Positions 5,508 to 7,829 of a DNA stretch of 7,829 bases are shown here, piece by piece. The position numbers were made by a program, and so were the translations under genes. Below the pieces are notes generated by a model. The model had not been told where the DNA came from and searched no databases. It saw only the letters and a program-made list of their open reading frames with translations. The DNA is from Methylococcaceae bacterium (lineage in GTDB: Bacteria; Pseudomonadota; Gammaproteobacteria; Methylococcales; Methylomonadaceae). Location of the stretch: the NCBI GenBank assembly GCA_947505055.1, contig CANNLO010000215.1, forward strand, positions 1-7,829. Reading direction: 5' to 3'. How positions within the stretch are numbered: the stretch's first letter is position 1; the number at the start of each line of letters is the position of its first letter.

Positions 5508-6908
5508 TTATTTTTTTCCCATCAGAATTTTAATGATCGGATTTTTACCTGTATTTTCTCTTAATGCATTGATATTATTTATTATCTTTTCATCTACTAT
5601 GCAGTTTTTAAGATAAGGCTTGTTATCAAAATAAACACTGTCAAGTTCCATGCCGGGTTTTAGTTGAGCCCATGATATTTCGATAATTGGACGTTCCATT
5701 TTAGTGTTTTGTTGACCATTCATAAGCCGACTGGTTTTCCATGACTTTTTAACCGGGGAGAGTTCGGGTCCCATAGTTACTTCGGGTTCAAGCGTTGAGT
5801 CTTTAAGTGCTTTAAGGAAGGTATCAACAACATCAGGGTCATAATGACTGTTTTTTCGAGTCATTAATTGCTCGATAACATCATTGACAGTCATTGCTTC
5901 CCCGGTTTTGGAACCTTCAAGAAAAGCGATATAGTCGCTAACTACAGTCAGAATACGCGAACCCAGTGGTATGTTCTGTTTGGTCAAACCATCTGGAAGT
6001 CCCAGGCCATCATAGCGTTCGTATTGATGCCGGATTAAAACAGAGGCGCCTTTTAATTGGGCCAGTCCTTTCAACAGTCCCTCGCCTTCTACAGCATGCT
6101 TTAAGTAGCTTTGTTTCTCTGATAAAGGAATTGAATAATAAGGTTTTGACAGAATGCTATCCGGCAAACACATTTTGCCGATTTGTATCAGCAAACCTGC
6201 ATAAAAAGTATCTTTTGCCTCTTCGGCGATCATTTCCATGTCGCGGGCAACCATTAAGGAGGTTTCTGCGATATATTTAGACTGTCCGCTTTTAATGCCG
6301 GGGCGCATTTCAATAATACGTGAAAAGGTTCTGATTGAGTCAAGATATTGCTTTTTCAGACCTTCATTTGCAAGGTCAAGTTTTTGATTGGCGACCTTTA
6401 GCAGTTTGGTTCGTCGTTCGACTTTTTCTTCGAGATGTTCGTTAAGTTCTTTTAAGGCTTGATTTTGTTGATATACGATTTTCGCCAATCGATCCCGTTC
6501 TTCACGCAACTGTTTTTGTTCCAGCGCGTTGCGCACCAGTAATTTGAGTTCTTCATCGTTCCAGGGTTTATTGCAATAATTGTAAATACGCCCTTTATTG
6601 ACCGCATCAATCGTTGATTGCAAGTCGGCATAACCGGTAAGCAAAATTCGGATGGTTGTTGGCCACTGTTCTAGAACCTGAGCGAAAAAGTCGGCGCCAT
6701 TCATTACCGGCATGCGCATATCAGCAATGATCAGATCAATCGGGGTTTGTTTTAATAGCTCTAGACCTTCGCCAGCGCTCTTGGCAAAGTGGAGTTCATA
6801 ATGTTCATTGTGAAATAAGCGGACTAAAGCTTTTAGCACGTTGGGTTCATCATCGACAAACAAAATCGCGGCAGGATTATCAGTCGTGTTTAAGGACTTG
6901 CTCAGCAT
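5508..6908 (-). CDS. Response regulator with degenerate HD-GYP-like output domain
   Basis: A 466-residue protein. Residues about 13-130 are a receiver domain with an intact phosphorylation site: D19, D20, phospho-acceptor D63 in IADMRMP, T91 and K114 in CNKPW. A coiled coil (about 130-188) leads to an HD-GYP-like domain (about 190-370). Family landmarks are recognisable (IGKMCLPDSILSKP, ERYDGLGLPDGL, IPLGSRIL), but metal ligands are replaced: the first His by Q209, the HD pair by I241-Q242, the HH pair by Q295-Y296, and GYP by G303-L-P305. H271 and K245 remain. Loss of c-di-GMP phosphodiesterase activity is therefore likely, leaving a binding or scaffold role. The C-terminal region (about 409-464) resembles the LKPGM accessory module common in HD-GYP proteins. 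The ATG is preceded by AAGG (complement of 6914-6917). It lies between two kinase genes that probably feed it. Confidence 0.87.
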   Translation of the reverse strand: MLSKSLNTTDNPAAILFVDDEPNVLKALVRLFHNEHYELHFAKSAGEGLELLKQTPIDLIIADMRMPVMNGADFFAQVLEQWPTTIRILLTGYADLQSTIDAVNKGRIYNYCNKPWNDEELKLLVRNALEQKQLREERDRLAKIVYQQNQALKELNEHLEEKVERRTKLLKVANQKLDLANEGLKKQYLDSIRTFSRIIEMRPGIKSGQSKYIAETSLMVARDMEMIAEEAKDTFYAGLLIQIGKMCLPDSILSKPYYSIPLSEKQSYLKHAVEGEGLLKGLAQLKGASVLIRHQYERYDGLGLPDGLTKQNIPLGSRILTVVSDYIAFLEGSKTGEAMTVNDVIEQLMTRKNSHYDPDVVDTFLKALKDSTLEPEVTMGPELSPVKKSWKTSRLMNGQQNTKMERPIIEISWAQLKPGMELDSVYFDNKPYLKNCIVDEKIINNINALRENTGKNPIIKILMGKK

Positions 6909-6947
6909 AAGAACCTTAATTTGATTTTATTCAGTATAACTATGGGC

Positions 6948-7829
6948 TTACACATTTTCTGTAACCGGACCATTAATAGGTAAAATAATTTTAAAGATTG
7001 TTCCCTGATCTGGCTTGCTGGTCATTTGAATTTGTCCATGATGTTTTTTGATAATGGTATACGAAACTGAAAGCCCCAGACCTGTTCCAATACCTACTGG
7101 TTTGGTAGTGAAAAAAGGATCAAAAATTTTATCTTGGTGCTCGGCGGCTATACCCTTTCCGGTATCACTAATTTCAATCAAGACATTATCATTTAGTGTT
7201 TCAGTGCGTAAGGTGATTGTACCTTCTTGTTCAATCGCGTGTGCGGCATTGACAAGTAAATTCATAAACACTTGATTAAGCTGGTGAGGAAGGCACTTTA
7301 CTTGAGGTAGATTACCAAATTGTTTAACTATTTTAGCCTTGTATTTGATTTCACTGTTGATAATGTTAAGTGTGCTTTCAAGTCCCGAATGTAAATCAGA
7401 CCATTCCCATGCCTCATTGCTATCAATATGGGAGAAATCTTTAAGATCCTGGACTATTTTTTTTACCCGAATGGCGCCTTCATGAGACTCATCCAATAAA
7501 TCAATAACGTCTGTTTTTAGATATTCAAGATCAATTTTTTGTTTAAAGGCTTTAATTTGTAGCGTTTGATCTGCATTGGTATTGTTAGCTTCGGCCGCTT
7601 CGTAAATTGTTACCAGTTCCAGTAGATTGTTAATATAATTTTTTAAAGAGTTCAAGTTGGAATTGATATAGCCGATGGGATTGTTAATCTCATGCGCCAC
7701 ACCCGCAGCCAGTTGACCGATTGACGCCAATTTTTCCGATTGCAGCAGATGTGCCTGCGCTTCTTTTAATTGACTGATTAGGAGTAATTGCTGGTTCTTT
7801 TCAAATTCCAGGGTTTGATTGATGTTAAT
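6948..7829 (-). CDS. Sensor histidine kinase, C-terminal part (5' end outside window)
   Basis: The frame is open to the right edge, giving 293 visible residues of a longer kinase. The first 33 visible residues (ending LLQSEK) form a coiled-coil linker rich in Gln, Leu and Glu. The core follows: H46 in AAGVAHEINNP, N-box LNQVFMNLLVNAA, SDTGKGIA, FDPFFTTKP and GIGTGLGLS, all intact, ending about ten residues after the final strand. The sensor domain is outside the window, so its signal is unknown. The core closely resembles that of the heme-c kinase two genes downstream, including the same HEINNPIG and NSNLNSL run after the phospho-acceptor His, which indicates a duplication. It is the first visible gene of the minus-strand operon, 39 bp ahead of the receiver-HD gene. 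A TTG at 7728-7730 is an internal Leu codon, not a start. Confidence 0.9.
   Translation of the reverse strand: MNINQTLEFEKNQQLLLISQLKEAQAHLLQSEKLASIGQLAAGVAHEINNPIGYINSNLNSLKNYINNLLELVTIYEAAEANNTNADQTLQIKAFKQKIDLEYLKTDVIDLLDESHEGAIRVKKIVQDLKDFSHIDSNEAWEWSDLHSGLESTLNIINSEIKYKAKIVKQFGNLPQVKCLPHQLNQVFMNLLVNAAHAIEQEGTITLRTETLNDNVLIEISDTGKGIAAEHQDKIFDPFFTTKPVGIGTGLGLSVSYTIIKKHHGQIQMTSKPDQGTIFKIILPINGPVTENV

Noticed and set aside
5966..6280. 104-codon plus-strand frame opposite the receiver-HD gene
   Set aside because: Antisense shadow of a well-supported gene; no ribosome binding site or recognisable domain. The same holds for the other antisense frames over the kinases and the DUF2817 gene.
6948..7730. 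Complete 260-residue kinase starting at 7730
   Set aside because: The start would be a TTG in the middle of the conserved SEKLASIGQLAAG run; the frame stays open to the window edge with a coiled coil, so the gene is truncated by the window.

Overview
The window looks like chromosomal DNA from a gammaproteobacterium, with a methanotroph-like (Methylococcales) lineage as the best guess. The grounds are moderate-to-low GC, a DbpA-type helicase tail, a TIGR04073 'exosortase-associated' small protein, an alanine-zipper outer-membrane lipoprotein, and a heme-c sensor kinase. The taxonomic call is inference; there is no rRNA or other decisive marker. I see no tRNA, CRISPR array, transposase or phage gene.

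Layout. Bases 2-283 (+) are the 3' end of a DEAD-box RNA helicase gene (dbpA). A 339-bp gap follows with no convincing gene. Bases 623-2817 (+) are a two-gene, translationally coupled unit: an M14-like zinc peptidase/deacylase (DUF2817), then a bifunctional protein joining a GNAT acetyltransferase to a C39-like cysteine peptidase (DUF3335). The second gene starts at a TTG that overlaps the first gene's stop codon. Bases 2931-3672 (+) hold two small envelope-protein genes, an Lpp/OprI-like lipoprotein and a secreted TIGR04073 protein. A strong intrinsic terminator at 3726-3764 closes this half.

The right half (3826-7829) is on the minus strand and converges on that terminator. In transcription order it has the C-terminal part of a histidine kinase (running off the window edge), a response regulator with a receiver domain and an HD-GYP-like output domain, and a membrane histidine kinase whose periplasmic DUF3365 domain has a CxxCH heme-c site. 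The three genes are 39 and 50 bp apart and read as one signalling operon. The two kinases have closely similar catalytic cores and are probably duplicates.

Two points deserve most attention. First, the HD-GYP-like domain has lost nearly all of its metal-binding residues (HD became IQ, HH became QY, GYP became GLP), so it is probably not an active c-di-GMP phosphodiesterase although its receiver looks functional. Second, the peptidase plus GNAT-C39 pair looks like a compact system that modifies and cleaves an unknown peptide or amide substrate.
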